A program made the translations under genes and the position numbers. The notes under the pieces were generated by a model, which did not search any database, was not told where the DNA came from, and saw only the letters and a list, made by a program, of their open reading frames with translations. A DNA stretch of 64,000 nucleotides from positions 372,001 to 436,000 of the forward strand of contig NZ_NFUU01000001.1 in the NCBI RefSeq assembly GCF_002127265.1, given 5' to 3'. How positions within the stretch are numbered: position 1 is the first letter of the stretch; every line of letters begins with the position of its first letter. Shown here piece after piece: positions 33,806 through 43,522 of the stretch. The DNA is from Hydrogenophaga sp. IBVHS1 (lineage in GTDB: Bacteria; Pseudomonadota; Gammaproteobacteria; Burkholderiales; Burkholderiaceae_C).

Positions 33806-34318
33806 ATGAACAAGGCACCGTCGTTCGGCCATTCGGGTTTTCTCATGGAAAGCCCCGCTGCCCTGCAGCAAAGCGCCTCGCGCCGCGGGCCGGCGTTGGT
33901 GGCCGGGGTTTTGTGGCTCGCGGCCGGCCTGAGTGCCGGTTACTGGGTGTTGCAATTCATGGGCCGTTCGGCCGTAACCCCGGTGGTCGCGGTGGCCACT
34001 GCCCCCCCCGCACCCGATTCGATGGCCGTGGCGCGCACCCTCGGTGCGGTGCCCGTGGCGGCACCCGGTGCCGCACCGGTGGCGGCGGCACCCGCGCGCT
34101 ATGTGTTGCTGGGCGTGGTAGCCACCGGAACCGACGGCGGCGCCGCGCTGATCGCGGTGGACAGCCAGCCGCCACGCCCTTACCGGGTGGGCGCTGCCCT
34201 CGATGGTGGGCTGGTGTTGCAGGCCGTTACCCGCCGCACTGTGCGGCTGGGCCCTTCGCTCGATGCGCCGTCCTCGATGGAATTGTCCCTGCCCGAAAAG
34301 GCCGTCGCGCCCTCCTGA
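33806..34318 (+). CDS. gspC: Type II secretion protein GspC, short form without PDZ domain
   Basis: 170-aa bitopic protein that connects the inner-membrane platform to the secretin. A membrane span (ALVAGVLWLAAGLSAGYWVL, about residues 31-50) is followed by an Ala/Pro-rich stretch and the homology region (YVLLGVVATGTDGGAALIAV, then RPYRVGAALDGGLVLQAVTR). It ends there; many GspC proteins are longer and end in a PDZ or coiled-coil domain. It is divergent from the other gsp genes, as is common in Burkholderiales. Confidence 0.85.
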   Translation: MNKAPSFGHSGFLMESPAALQQSASRRGPALVAGVLWLAAGLSAGYWVLQFMGRSAVTPVVAVATAPPAPDSMAVARTLGAVPVAAPGAAPVAAAPARYVLLGVVATGTDGGAALIAVDSQPPRPYRVGAALDGGLVLQAVTRRTVRLGPSLDAPSSMELSLPEKAVAPS

Positions 34319-34352
34319 GGGCCGGCGTTCTCCAGAACGCCACAACGAGCTC

Positions 34353-36284
34353 ATGGCCTCCCGATCCGACAAGACCCGTGCTGCGACGACGGCCTTGCTG
34401 CGGCCTTCGGGACAGGCGCTGGAAAACCTGAGCGGTGAGCTGCGACACCATCCACCTTTCAACGAGATGGAGGAGGCGCACGTCAAGGCGTTCGTGGCCG
34501 CTTCGCGCCAGGCGTTCTTCAAGCCCGGTGAGGCCGTGGTGCGGCCCGAGGACGGGCCTGTGCGCGAACTGTTCTTCATTCGCCGTGGCGCCGTTACCGG
34601 CAAGCGCGGGCTCTCCGATCTGTCCGGCGGTGCCTTTCAGTACGAAGCCGGCGACCTGTTCCCGGTCAGTGCCGTGCTGGCGCAGCGAGCGCCGACCACG
34701 CTCTACAGCGCCACCGAAGATACCTTCGTGCTGGCCGTGGGCGCAGACGACATGCAGGCCCTGGCCGAACGCAGCGCGGTGTTCGGCGATTTCCTCAACC
34801 GCCGCATTCTGAAGTTCCTCGACCTCTCGCGCGCGGCGCTGCAGGTGGCGTATTCGTCGCAGGCGCTGGCCGAGCAGTCGCTCGAAACGCCTCTGGCGGG
34901 TCTGTGCCGCCAGGCGCCGGTGACCTGCTCGCCCGAAACGCCGCTGCGCGACGCACTGATGCGCATGCATGAGTTGCACATTGGATCCATGCTCGTGGTG
35001 GACGCGGCGCAGGCCCCGCTTGGAATCCTCACGAGATACGACGTGCTGGGGCGTGTGACGCTGGCGCAACTGCCGCTGTCCACCCCGATGCGCGAGGTCA
35101 TGGTGCAGCCGGTGCTCACGCTCACGCACGAACACACCGCGCACGATGCCGCGCTGCTCATGTCGCGGCACGGCATCCGGCATGTGCCGGTGACGCGCGA
35201 CGGGCGCGTGGTGGGCATGGTTTCCGAGCGCGACTTGTTCGCGCTGCAGCGGTTGAGTCTCAAACAGGTCAGCGGCAGCATTCGCCACGCGAGCGATCTC
35301 GCCACCCTGCAGGCGGTGGCGCAAGACATCCGGCGTTTCGCCCGAAGCCTGCTGGAGCAGGGCGTTCAGGCCAAGCAGCTCACGGCGCTGATCAGCCATC
35401 TCAATGACGTGCTGACTTCGCGTCTTGTTGAAATCACGGCCGCGAGGCACGGTCTGGACCTCCGGGACTTCTGCTGGATCGCGCTCGGGTCGGAAGGGCG
35501 CGGCGAGCAGACTATCGCCACGGACCAGGACAACGCGTTGATCGTGGCCGACGCGCTCGACGGGCCACCGATGGACAAGGCCCGCCTGCTGGTTTTCGCG
35601 CGCGAAGTCAACGAGGGCCTGGACGCCTGCGGTTACCCGCTGTGCAAAGGCAACATCATGGCCAGCAACCCGGAGTGCTGCCTTACGTTGACCGAATGGC
35701 AGCAACGCTTCGCGCACTGGATCGACCAGGGCTCGCCCAGGGACCTGCTCAACGCCAGCATTTACTTCGACTTCCGAAGCCTCGCCGGCAACGCGCGGCT
35801 GACCGAACGCCTGCGCGAGGCGGTGACCCGCCGCGCCATGGATAACCCGCGCTTCCTGCGCCAGCTGGCGGTCAACGGGCTGACGCAAAGTGCTCCGCTG
35901 AACTGGCTTGGGCAGATCGATACCACCTCGGTGGATGGCCGTGACACGCTGGACTTGAAGCTGCAAGGCACGGCAATCTTTGTCGATATTGCGCGCCTCT
36001 ACGCGCTGGCCCGTGGCGTTGCATTCCCCGGTACGCGCGAGCGCTTTGAAGCCGTTGGAGCCGCGATGGGCGTGCCTGACCACGAGCACCAGGCGTGGGT
36101 GGGAGGCTTCGAGTTTCTGCAGATGCTTCGCCTGCGCGCGCAGCTCGACGGCACCCTGGTGGGAGGCAACCCCAATCGAATCGCAGTGAGCGACCTCAAC
36201 GACATCGACCGGCGCATCCTGAAGGAAACCTTGCGCGTGCTGCGCACCCTGCAGCAGCGCGTGCGCATGGACTATGAGCGCTGA
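34353..36284 (+). CDS. cNMP-binding/CBS/DUF294 nucleotidyltransferase-like protein
   Basis: 643-aa multi-domain protein. Domain order: cyclic-nucleotide-binding-like domain (about residues 30-145, AFFKPGEAVVRPEDG), CBS pair (about 175-300, MRMHELHIGSMLVVD and LLMSRHGIRHVPVTRDGRVV), and a DUF294 nucleotidyltransferase domain (GSEGRGEQTIATDQDNALI near 380, with the G-S and D-x-D pattern). A DUF294 C-terminal substrate-binding domain ends it. Relatives are described as putative signal-transduction proteins. Start ATG 34353 matches the start of recognisable protein; the longer frame overlaps gspC. Confidence 0.88.
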   Translation: MASRSDKTRAATTALLRPSGQALENLSGELRHHPPFNEMEEAHVKAFVAASRQAFFKPGEAVVRPEDGPVRELFFIRRGAVTGKRGLSDLSGGAFQYEAGDLFPVSAVLAQRAPTTLYSATEDTFVLAVGADDMQALAERSAVFGDFLNRRILKFLDLSRAALQVAYSSQALAEQSLETPLAGLCRQAPVTCSPETPLRDALMRMHELHIGSMLVVDAAQAPLGILTRYDVLGRVTLAQLPLSTPMREVMVQPVLTLTHEHTAHDAALLMSRHGIRHVPVTRDGRVVGMVSERDLFALQRLSLKQVSGSIRHASDLATLQAVAQDIRRFARSLLEQGVQAKQLTALISHLNDVLTSRLVEITAARHGLDLRDFCWIALGSEGRGEQTIATDQDNALIVADALDGPPMDKARLLVFAREVNEGLDACGYPLCKGNIMASNPECCLTLTEWQQRFAHWIDQGSPRDLLNASIYFDFRSLAGNARLTERLREAVTRRAMDNPRFLRQLAVNGLTQSAPLNWLGQIDTTSVDGRDTLDLKLQGTAIFVDIARLYALARGVAFPGTRERFEAVGAAMGVPDHEHQAWVGGFEFLQMLRLRAQLDGTLVGGNPNRIAVSDLNDIDRRILKETLRVLRTLQQRVRMDYER

Positions 36285-36290
36285 GGTCCT

Positions 36291-37391
36291 TCAGCGCTCC
36301 AGCAGGCGCTGCGCCGCCAGCAGCAGCGGCCATGCCATCATGGCGCCGGTGCCCTGGCTCACGCGCAGGCCCATGTCCAGCAGGGGCTGCGCCTGCAGGT
36401 GGATCAGCATGAGTCGGTGTCCGGTCTCTGCGGTGCGGTGGGCATACACCAGGTAGTCCGCCACGTCCGGGCAGAGCCCGCGAGCCACCAGCGCAGCCGC
36501 GCCAGACACGTAGCCGTCGACCACCACCACGCGCCGCTCGCTTGCCGCCTGCAACATCGCGCCGACCATCATGGCGATCTCGAAACCGCCCAGCGCGGCC
36601 AGCGCGTCCAGCGGGCTGAGGGCCTTGCGATGGCGGGATGCGGCCGCCGAAAGCTTCTCGATGCGCTGCAGATGTGCGCTGTCGTCCAGCCCCGGCATCT
36701 GGAAATCGTCGCGCACGCAGGCATCGGCCAGCGGCACCCCGCAAAGACGGGAGAGCAGCAGCGACGCACTTACCATGTTGGCCACGCCCACGTCGCCGAT
36801 GGCAATCACGTTGCCGGGCAGATGGCGCACCACGTCCATGCCGGCATGCAGGGCGGACACCACCTGCGCCTGCGACATCGCCGGCCCCAGCAGCAGGTTG
36901 CGCGTGCCGTAGCCGATCTTGCGCGCCAGCAGGGGCGCCCGGGTGCGCGCCGCTTCGGGCAGATCGATGTGCGTGGCCACGCCAGCATCGACCACCGAAA
37001 GATCGAAGCCGTGCATGTCGGCCAGCGCATTGACCGGCGCCAGCCCCATCAGCAGCTGCAGCACATGCTCGACCGTCATGCCTTGCTCCAGCGCCGACAT
37101 GCCTTCATCGGAGATGCCGTGGTCGCCGGCAAACACGACCAGTTGCGGCGAGTCAAAGGCAAGCCGATCGAATGGCATCGGGCCGCCGTTCTGGATTCGC
37201 GCGAGCTGCAGCACCAGGTCTTCCATGCGGCCGAGCGCGTGCTCGGGAAGGCCCTCGGACGCGAGGCGCTGCTTCACGGAGTGGTCCAGCAACGTGTCGG
37301 CGGTCGGCGCGATGTGTGGCAGATGAAGGTTGGCCGGCAGCTCCTGCACGCGCCGGCTGTTCATCGGGGCAAAGACGGGATCCATGGCCAT
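36291..37391 (-). CDS. cobT: CobT-like phosphoribosyltransferase with altered catalytic residues
   Basis: 366 aa, aligning along the whole NaMN:DMB phosphoribosyltransferase (CobT) fold: FAGDHGISDEG near 87-97, VVDAGV at 133-138, LLGPAMS, LGGFEIAMMVGAMLQAA and VVVDGYVSGAAALVA. Salmonella CobT uses Glu174 (GELGMANTT) and Glu317 (RLGEGSGAA). Here these positions read GDVGVANMV (Asp200) and RVSQGTGAM (Gln346). No other cobalamin genes are nearby. It may use another lower base, be a weak enzyme, or have another role. The symbol reflects the family, not a proven function. Confidence 0.75.
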   Translation of the reverse strand: MAMDPVFAPMNSRRVQELPANLHLPHIAPTADTLLDHSVKQRLASEGLPEHALGRMEDLVLQLARIQNGGPMPFDRLAFDSPQLVVFAGDHGISDEGMSALEQGMTVEHVLQLLMGLAPVNALADMHGFDLSVVDAGVATHIDLPEAARTRAPLLARKIGYGTRNLLLGPAMSQAQVVSALHAGMDVVRHLPGNVIAIGDVGVANMVSASLLLSRLCGVPLADACVRDDFQMPGLDDSAHLQRIEKLSAAASRHRKALSPLDALAALGGFEIAMMVGAMLQAASERRVVVVDGYVSGAAALVARGLCPDVADYLVYAHRTAETGHRLMLIHLQAQPLLDMGLRVSQGTGAMMAWPLLLAAQRLLER

Positions 37392-37405
37392 GTGCGCTTG
37401 TCGGT

Positions 37406-39007
<1,602 letters not shown>

Positions 39008-39024
39008 GGTGTTCCTCGAGGCCG

Positions 39025-39052
39025 ATCATAGCCAGCAGGTCTGAGAGGCCAA
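39025..39052 (-). promoter_or_regulatory. Possible ilvA-proximal promoter
   Basis: On the minus strand TTGGCC (39052-39047) and TATGAT (39030-39025) are separated by 16 nt. They sit just downstream of the upstream terminator and 18 nt before the ilvA start. This would let ilvA be transcribed independently of the upstream short RNA. Confidence 0.4.
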
Positions 39053-39085
39053 AAAAAGCCCGGACTGGCAGAACCGGTCCGGGCT
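39051..39085 (-). terminator. Intrinsic terminator upstream of ilvA
   Basis: Minus-strand stem AGCCCGGAC / GTCCGGGCT (9 perfect pairs, 11-nt loop) is followed directly by seven T residues. It points towards ilvA and lies about 45 nt before the ilvA start. It therefore ends a short upstream transcript, not a gene transcript. Confidence 0.85.
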
Positions 39086-39129
39086 TGAATCCACCCGTGG
39101 AGGGTAGAGGAGACAACCTTCAATACAAT
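39051..39129 (-). ncRNA. Candidate small RNA (about 79 nt) upstream of ilvA
   Basis: A good promoter at 39163-39136 and an intrinsic terminator ending at 39051 enclose about 79 nt with no convincing coding sequence. The 5' half contains anti-Shine-Dalgarno-like CTCCTC and CCCTCC (plus-strand 39099-39112) and a small hairpin TCCA-CGGG-TGGA. This is the layout of a trans-acting base-pairing RNA. The alternative is an ilvA attenuator leader. A TTG-started peptide (KVVSST...) through it is possible but lacks a run of isoleucine codons. Confidence 0.45.
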
Positions 39130-39135
39130 GCCGCC

Positions 39136-39163
39136 AGTATATCGATCCCATGCTGCGATGCAA
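39136..39163 (-). promoter_or_regulatory. Sigma-70-type promoter upstream of the ilvA leader terminator
   Basis: Minus-strand TTGCAT (39163-39158) and TATACT (39141-39136) are 16 nt apart, a strong match to a housekeeping promoter. Predicted start is near 39129. Its transcript would meet the terminator at 39085-39051. Confidence 0.6.
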
Positions 39164-39237
39164 CATCCCTTGTTGCTTTTCTATCTTTTTTAGAGCGCCG
39201 GGCCCAATACCGTTCAATTCTTCACGACTGTACCGAC

Positions 39238-39687
39238 ATGGAATGCACCGTCACCTGGACCGGCGCCGCCGGCACCCGATCCCACATGGGCTTTGTGGCT
39301 GAAACCGGAAGCGGCCACGTGATCACGATGGACGGCGCGCCCGACGCCGACAAGCCGGCCAATGGGGGCTCCAATCTGGCGGCGCGCCCGATGGAGACCG
39401 TGCTGGCCGGTACCGGCGGCTGTACAGCCTACGACGTGGTGCTCATCCTCAAACGCGGACGTCACGATGTGCGCGGTTGCAGTGTGAAGCTGGTGACCGA
39501 GCGCGCGCCGGTGGATCCGAAGGTGTTCACCAAGATCCACATGCATTTCACGGTCAGTGGCCAGGGCATCCCGGCCAGCGCGGTGGAACGGGCCATTGCC
39601 ATGAGCCACGAAAAATACTGCTCGGCCAGCATCATGCTGGGCAAGACCGCAGAGATCACGACCAGCTTTGACTTGCTGGAGGCCTGA
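39238..39687 (+). CDS. OsmC/YhfA-family protein
   Basis: 149-aa OsmC-family protein. LAARPMETVLAGTGGCTAYD carries the family Cys near residue 61, followed by VVLILKRGRHDVRGCSVKLV with the second Cys. The C-terminal YCSASIMLGKTAEITTSFDL is typical. OsmC/Ohr relatives are thiol-dependent peroxidases; the YhfA-like branch is less well defined. ATG 39238 gives the usual N-terminus (MECTVTWTG); no strong ribosome site is visible. Confidence 0.88.
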   Translation: MECTVTWTGAAGTRSHMGFVAETGSGHVITMDGAPDADKPANGGSNLAARPMETVLAGTGGCTAYDVVLILKRGRHDVRGCSVKLVTERAPVDPKVFTKIHMHFTVSGQGIPASAVERAIAMSHEKYCSASIMLGKTAEITTSFDLLEA

Positions 39688-39690
39688 GAC

Positions 39691-40338
39691 TCAGATGCGG
39701 TGCGCCACGGTGGTCATCACCCTGGCTGCTGCGCGCATGAGGCCCCTGATCGGGGCGGGCAGTTCGATGCCTCCAGCGTGTTGCGCATCGCGCGCGTGGC
39801 GTGCTTCGTCGTCCCTCATTTGCGCCACGATGGCCCTTGAAGCCTGATCGCCCACGGGCAACCGGTCCATGTGGCTGGCCAGGTGGGCTTCCACCTGGCG
39901 TTCGGTTTCCACCACAAAGCCCAGGCTCACACCCTGGCCCATGCGGCCCGCCAGCAGCCCCAGACCGAAAGCGCCTGCGTACCAGAACGGATTGAGCAGG
40001 GAGGGCTTCGCGCCCAGCTCGTCCATGCGAGCCTGCGTCCACGCCAGATGATCCGTTTCCTCCCGACCAGCCACCTCCAGTTGCCGAGCCAGCGCTTCGT
40101 CGGGCTGACGACCGCCACGTGGCCAGCGAGCGGCGAGGGCTTGGGCCGAGTACAAGGCCTGCGCGCACACCTCACCGACATGGTTCACGCGCATCAGCGC
40201 GCCTGAAAGTCGTCGTTCCTCCTCGGTCAGTTCGGGCGCTGGCGTCTGCTCGGGCAGGGTCGGGCACTCGCGCGAGGCGCGGGGTGTGACGAACAAAGTT
40301 CTCAGTGCAGAGTCGGCGGCGTTCAGCAATGCATCCAT
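39691..40338 (-). CDS. coq7: 2-polyprenyl-3-methyl-6-methoxy-1,4-benzoquinone monooxygenase Coq7
   Basis: Di-iron hydroxylase of ubiquinone biosynthesis, 215 aa. Iron ligands are visible in [25 protein letters not shown] (ExxH), RQVEAHL and [13 protein letters not shown] (ExxH). The membrane-binding hydrophobic patch is around [14 protein letters not shown]. Start [16 protein letters not shown] at 40338 is the standard Coq7 start. It converges on the OsmC gene, with stop codons 3 nt apart. Confidence 0.95.
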   Translation of the reverse strand: MDALLNAADSALRTLFVTPRASRECPTLPEQTPAPELTEEERRLSGALMRVNHVGEVCAQALYSAQALAARWPRGGRQPDEALARQLEVAGREETDHLAWTQARMDELGAKPSLLNPFWYAGAFGLGLLAGRMGQGVSLGFVVETERQVEAHLASHMDRLPVGDQASRAIVAQMRDDEARHARDAQHAGGIELPAPIRGLMRAAARVMTTVAHRI

Positions 40339-40663
40339 CTGAAGTCCTGTGGCGAGAGTGAAAAAAGCACTGTAGCGCATGGAACTTGAGGGCTCATCGG
40401 GCTGGGAAATTGTGATGACGATCCCGCGCATGATGTGATTCGTGGCCGAAATGCGTCAACTCGGTGCATGTAGTACTTTGTTTGTAATTCAACTGCACCA
40501 AAATGGAATTCCGTTGTTGTCTGGCGACGAATTGTTCCTTTGTGCTTCAAAACTTTTGCAACCGCAGAGCCCTTCTGGTGCAATGACCGCAGCTTCCTCA
40601 ACGGAGGTTGGCTCGACGGCTCAAGACCTTCGGCCTCTTTACTCAACCTTGGAGAAACCCTCA
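40339..40663. other. 325-bp intergenic region between coq7 and porin 1
   Basis: This divergent gap must carry the coq7 and porin promoters. It is noticeably AT-richer around 40460-40560. I found no -35/-10 pair good enough to name, no terminator, and no convincing small gene. The long leader before the porin could be a target for regulatory RNA, as porin mRNAs often are. Confidence 0.5.
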
Positions 40664-41671
40664 ATGAAAAAGACCCTGATTGCACTGGCAGCCGTGGCCG
40701 CTACGGGCGCCGCTTTTGCCCAGTCCTCCGTCACGCTGTTCGGTATCGTTGACCTGAACATCCGCAACGTCCGCCAAGGTGGCGACAACCTGACCTCCAT
40801 GAGCCAGGACGGTATCGCTTCCAGCCGCCTCGGTTTCCGTGGCGTGGAAGACCTCGGTGGTGGCATGAGCGCTGGCTTCTGGCTGGAAGCTGGCCTGAAC
40901 CCTGACACCGGCACCCCTGCCGGCGTGCAGTTCCAGCGTCGCAGCACCGTGAGCCTGATGGGCGGTTTCGGTGAAGTTCGTCTGGGCCGTGACTACACCC
41001 CGACCTTCTGGAACCACACCGTGTACGATCCGTTCGGCACCAACGGCGTGGGCAGCTCTGTCAACACGTTCACCGTGCTGGGCAGCGGCGCCACCACCCT
41101 GGTTCGCGCGAACAACAGCCTGAGCTACTTCACCCCTAACCTGGGTGGTTTCGGTGCGCAAGTGATGTATTCCTTCAAGGAAACCGCTGCTGCGAATGAC
41201 CCGAACGAGTACGCCGGTGTTCGCCTGACCTACGCTGCGGGTCCCCTGAGCGCCGCTCTGGCCACCGCTTCCGAAGGCTCCAGCATCGCCACCGAGTCGT
41301 TCAAGCGCACCAACTTCGGTATCTCCTACGACTTCGGCGTTGCCAAGCCGATGGCTCAGTACACCCAGGGCAAGTTTGGCGCGGCCAAGGTCAACCACTA
41401 CCTGCTGGGCGTGACCGCTCCTGTGGGCCCGGGCAACCTGAAGGCTTCTTACACCCGCTCTGACTACAACGCAGCAGCTGGTGACCAGGACGCCAACCAG
41501 ATCGCCGTGGGTTACGACTACAACCTGTCCAAGCGCACCGCTCTGTACGGCACGTTCTCGCGTATTTCCAACAAAAACGGCGGCACCAAGGGCCTGGCCC
41601 CCAATGCAGCAGCTGTGACGCCTAGCGGCAACTCCACCGGCCTCGAAGTCGGCGTTCGCCACGCTTTCTAA
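40664..41671 (+). CDS. General porin, trimeric OmpC/Omp32 type (porin 1)
   Basis: Outer-membrane diffusion porin, 335 aa. Signal peptide MKKTLIALAAVAATGAAFA then QSSVTLFGIVDLNIRNVRQG is the classic betaproteobacterial porin start. The RLGFRGVEDLGGGMSAGFWL and GEVRLGRDYTPTFWN blocks follow. The C-terminus ends in Phe (EVGVRHAF) for Bam recognition. A GGAG site lies upstream. It is paralogous to porin 2. Confidence 0.95.
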   Translation: MKKTLIALAAVAATGAAFAQSSVTLFGIVDLNIRNVRQGGDNLTSMSQDGIASSRLGFRGVEDLGGGMSAGFWLEAGLNPDTGTPAGVQFQRRSTVSLMGGFGEVRLGRDYTPTFWNHTVYDPFGTNGVGSSVNTFTVLGSGATTLVRANNSLSYFTPNLGGFGAQVMYSFKETAAANDPNEYAGVRLTYAAGPLSAALATASEGSSIATESFKRTNFGISYDFGVAKPMAQYTQGKFGAAKVNHYLLGVTAPVGPGNLKASYTRSDYNAAAGDQDANQIAVGYDYNLSKRTALYGTFSRISNKNGGTKGLAPNAAAVTPSGNSTGLEVGVRHAF

Positions 41672-41710
41672 GCACGTCGCTGGCTCACGCCAGCTTCGAG
41701 CAAAGAATCA

Positions 41711-41741
41711 AAAGCCCACTGCGCAAGCGGTGGGCTTTTTT
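41711..41741 (+). terminator. Intrinsic terminator of porin 1
   Basis: AAGCCCACTGC / GCGGTGGGCTT hairpin followed by a T-run, 40 nt after the porin stop. Confidence 0.9.
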
Positions 41742-41947
41742 CATGGGCGTTCCTAAAGGAAGCGCGTGTGAAACTGGTATGGATTTTGCTGATCCACTGC
41801 ATCAAATCGCATGTTGTCAGGCTGCAACGATTTGACGGCTTTTCATCAAGTTGTAGGGGATAACCCTGTAATTGAACGAGCGCAGTGCCTAAGATCGAGT
41901 TTGTGTCGAGATACCCATACCCGTTAAACCACCTCCAAGGAAATCAC

Positions 41948-42907
41948 ATGAAAAAATCGCTAGTTGCTTTGGCCGTTCTTGGCGCGTTTGCAGGCGCTGC
42001 CAGCGCCCAGTCTTCCGTCTCGATCTACGGTATCGCAGACGTCTGGGTCGGCAGCGTGGACAATGGCGCTGGCTCCATCTCCAAGCTGGACTCGGGTGGC
42101 CTGCAGGCCAGCCGTCTGGGCTTCAAGGGCACGGAAGATCTCGGTGGTGGCCTTTCCGCCATCTTCGGCCTGGAAGCTGGCCTGGCCATGGACACCGGTA
42201 CCGCCGGCGGCCTGAAGTTCGATCGCCAGTCGTTCGTGGGCTTTGAAGGTGGCTTCGGTCAGATCATTGCCGGTAAGGTGTGGTCTGCTTACGACGACAT
42301 CAGCGCCGCTTCTTTCAGCGGCTTCGACTCGGCTTTCAGCCCTGAATACTTCGCCTTCGGCAGCACCAGCTACTCTGCCAACCCGAACAACGGCTTCAAG
42401 TACAGCTCGCCCACCTTTGGTGGCATCAGCGGTGCTGTGTCTTACGCGCTGGACGAGAACAACGCGGTCGACGAAAACACCACGGCCTTCCACCTGAAGT
42501 ACGCTGGCGGCCCGATCTATGTCGGCGCGGCTTACCAGGAAGAAACCGCTGGCGCTACCGAGTCGAAGTTCACCCGCGTGGGCGCTTCCTATGACCTGGG
42601 CGTGGCCAAGCTCCTCGGCTCGTTCGGTCAGCTGAAGCAGACCGGTGGCCTCAAGACCACCGACTACGCTTTCGGCGTGGACGTGCCCCTGGGCAGCGCA
42701 CTGACCCTGGGCGCAGGCTATGCCCGCGGCAAGGACAACGCCGCCAAGGGCGACGAGAAGCGCGACGCCTTCGGCATCGTGGCAACCTACAGCCTTTCCA
42801 AGCGCACCACCGCTTACGCTGGCTACACCACCGGCGACGGCAAGACCGCTGGCGTGAAGACCAAAGAGCTGGACCAGTACGCCGTGGGTATCCGCCACAC
42901 CTTCTGA
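41948..42907 (+). CDS. General porin, trimeric OmpC/Omp32 type (porin 2)
   Basis: 319-aa porin with signal peptide MKKSLVALAVLGAFAGAASA and QSSVSIYGIADVWVG. The conserved blocks ASRLGFKGTEDLGGGLSAIF and FVGFEGGFGQIIAGKVWSAY follow, and the protein ends AVGIRHTF. An AAGGAA site lies upstream. It differs from porin 1 in loop composition (more acidic), so the pair may differ in ion preference. It is transcribed separately, with its own terminator. Confidence 0.95.
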   Translation: MKKSLVALAVLGAFAGAASAQSSVSIYGIADVWVGSVDNGAGSISKLDSGGLQASRLGFKGTEDLGGGLSAIFGLEAGLAMDTGTAGGLKFDRQSFVGFEGGFGQIIAGKVWSAYDDISAASFSGFDSAFSPEYFAFGSTSYSANPNNGFKYSSPTFGGISGAVSYALDENNAVDENTTAFHLKYAGGPIYVGAAYQEETAGATESKFTRVGASYDLGVAKLLGSFGQLKQTGGLKTTDYAFGVDVPLGSALTLGAGYARGKDNAAKGDEKRDAFGIVATYSLSKRTTAYAGYTTGDGKTAGVKTKELDQYAVGIRHTF

Positions 42908-42934
42908 TCGACGTTCCCCGGAACACCGACCAGC

Positions 42935-42969
42935 AAAAAGCCACCCGGTTTACCGGGTGGCTTTTTTTT
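42935..42969. terminator. Bidirectional terminator between porin 2 and the ComEA-like gene
   Basis: AAAAAGCCACCCGG, a short loop, then CCGGGTGGC followed by eight T residues. A-tracts precede and T-tracts follow the stem, so it can serve both the porin and the convergent minus-strand gene. Confidence 0.92.
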
Positions 42970-42988
42970 GTGTGACAGCAGGCTGGGG

Positions 42989-43306
42989 TTATTTTGTGGT
43001 CTTCGTCGGCTTTTTCTCTGCGGCACTTGCCGTGCTGCCTGCCTTGTAGGCCTCACCATTCACCGTCAGCCCTTCGGCAGAGAGTTTGCCGGCGCGCTTG
43101 TCGCCAATGCCGGGCACCCGCTCAACCAGATCAGACCAGTTCTTGAACGGCGATGCCTTGCGCGCATCGAGCATCTTCCCTGACGTGCCGGGCCCGATGC
43201 CCTTGATGCTGTCCAGGTCGGCTGCGGTGGCCGTGTTGACGTCCACGGCGGCCCAGCAGTTGAGGGCAAAGACGGCCAGCAGGGCGGCCACGGTTTTTTT
43301 GATCAT
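42989..43306 (-). CDS. Secreted helix-hairpin-helix protein, ComEA-like
   Basis: 105-aa protein with a signal peptide (MIKKTVAALLAVFALNCWA) and a helix-hairpin-helix DNA-binding domain: VDVNTATAADLDSIKGIGPG and WSDLVERVPGIGDKRAGKL. ComEA proteins bind incoming DNA in the periplasm. The C-terminus is Lys/Thr-rich (KKPTKTTK). GGAGG lies 6 nt before ATG 43306. No other competence genes are close, so a role in DNA uptake is likely but not shown. Confidence 0.85.
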   Translation of the reverse strand: MIKKTVAALLAVFALNCWAAVDVNTATAADLDSIKGIGPGTSGKMLDARKASPFKNWSDLVERVPGIGDKRAGKLSAEGLTVNGEAYKAGSTASAAEKKPTKTTK

Positions 43307-43522
43307 GCATTTCCTCCACAAGGGAACCAGGTTTTGAATCGCCTGCAGGCCGAAGGTATTTGTGACAGACCCGAATCGGTGCAGGCGGGTGCCGCAAAGC
43401 GACATCCGGCCGAAAATGTAATTCTTTTGTTTTCATTTGTCATCCGGGTGTTTACCGGGATGAAAAGCTTGCCCCCTTAGACTCGCGCAACGAGCAGGAG
43501 AGGTGTCTTGGCCCGAGGACCT

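Noticed and set aside
39026..39217. Short minus-strand frames upstream of ilvA considered as leader-peptide genes
   Set aside because: No cluster of isoleucine, valine or leucine codons and no ribosome site. The promoter/terminator pair fits a small RNA better.
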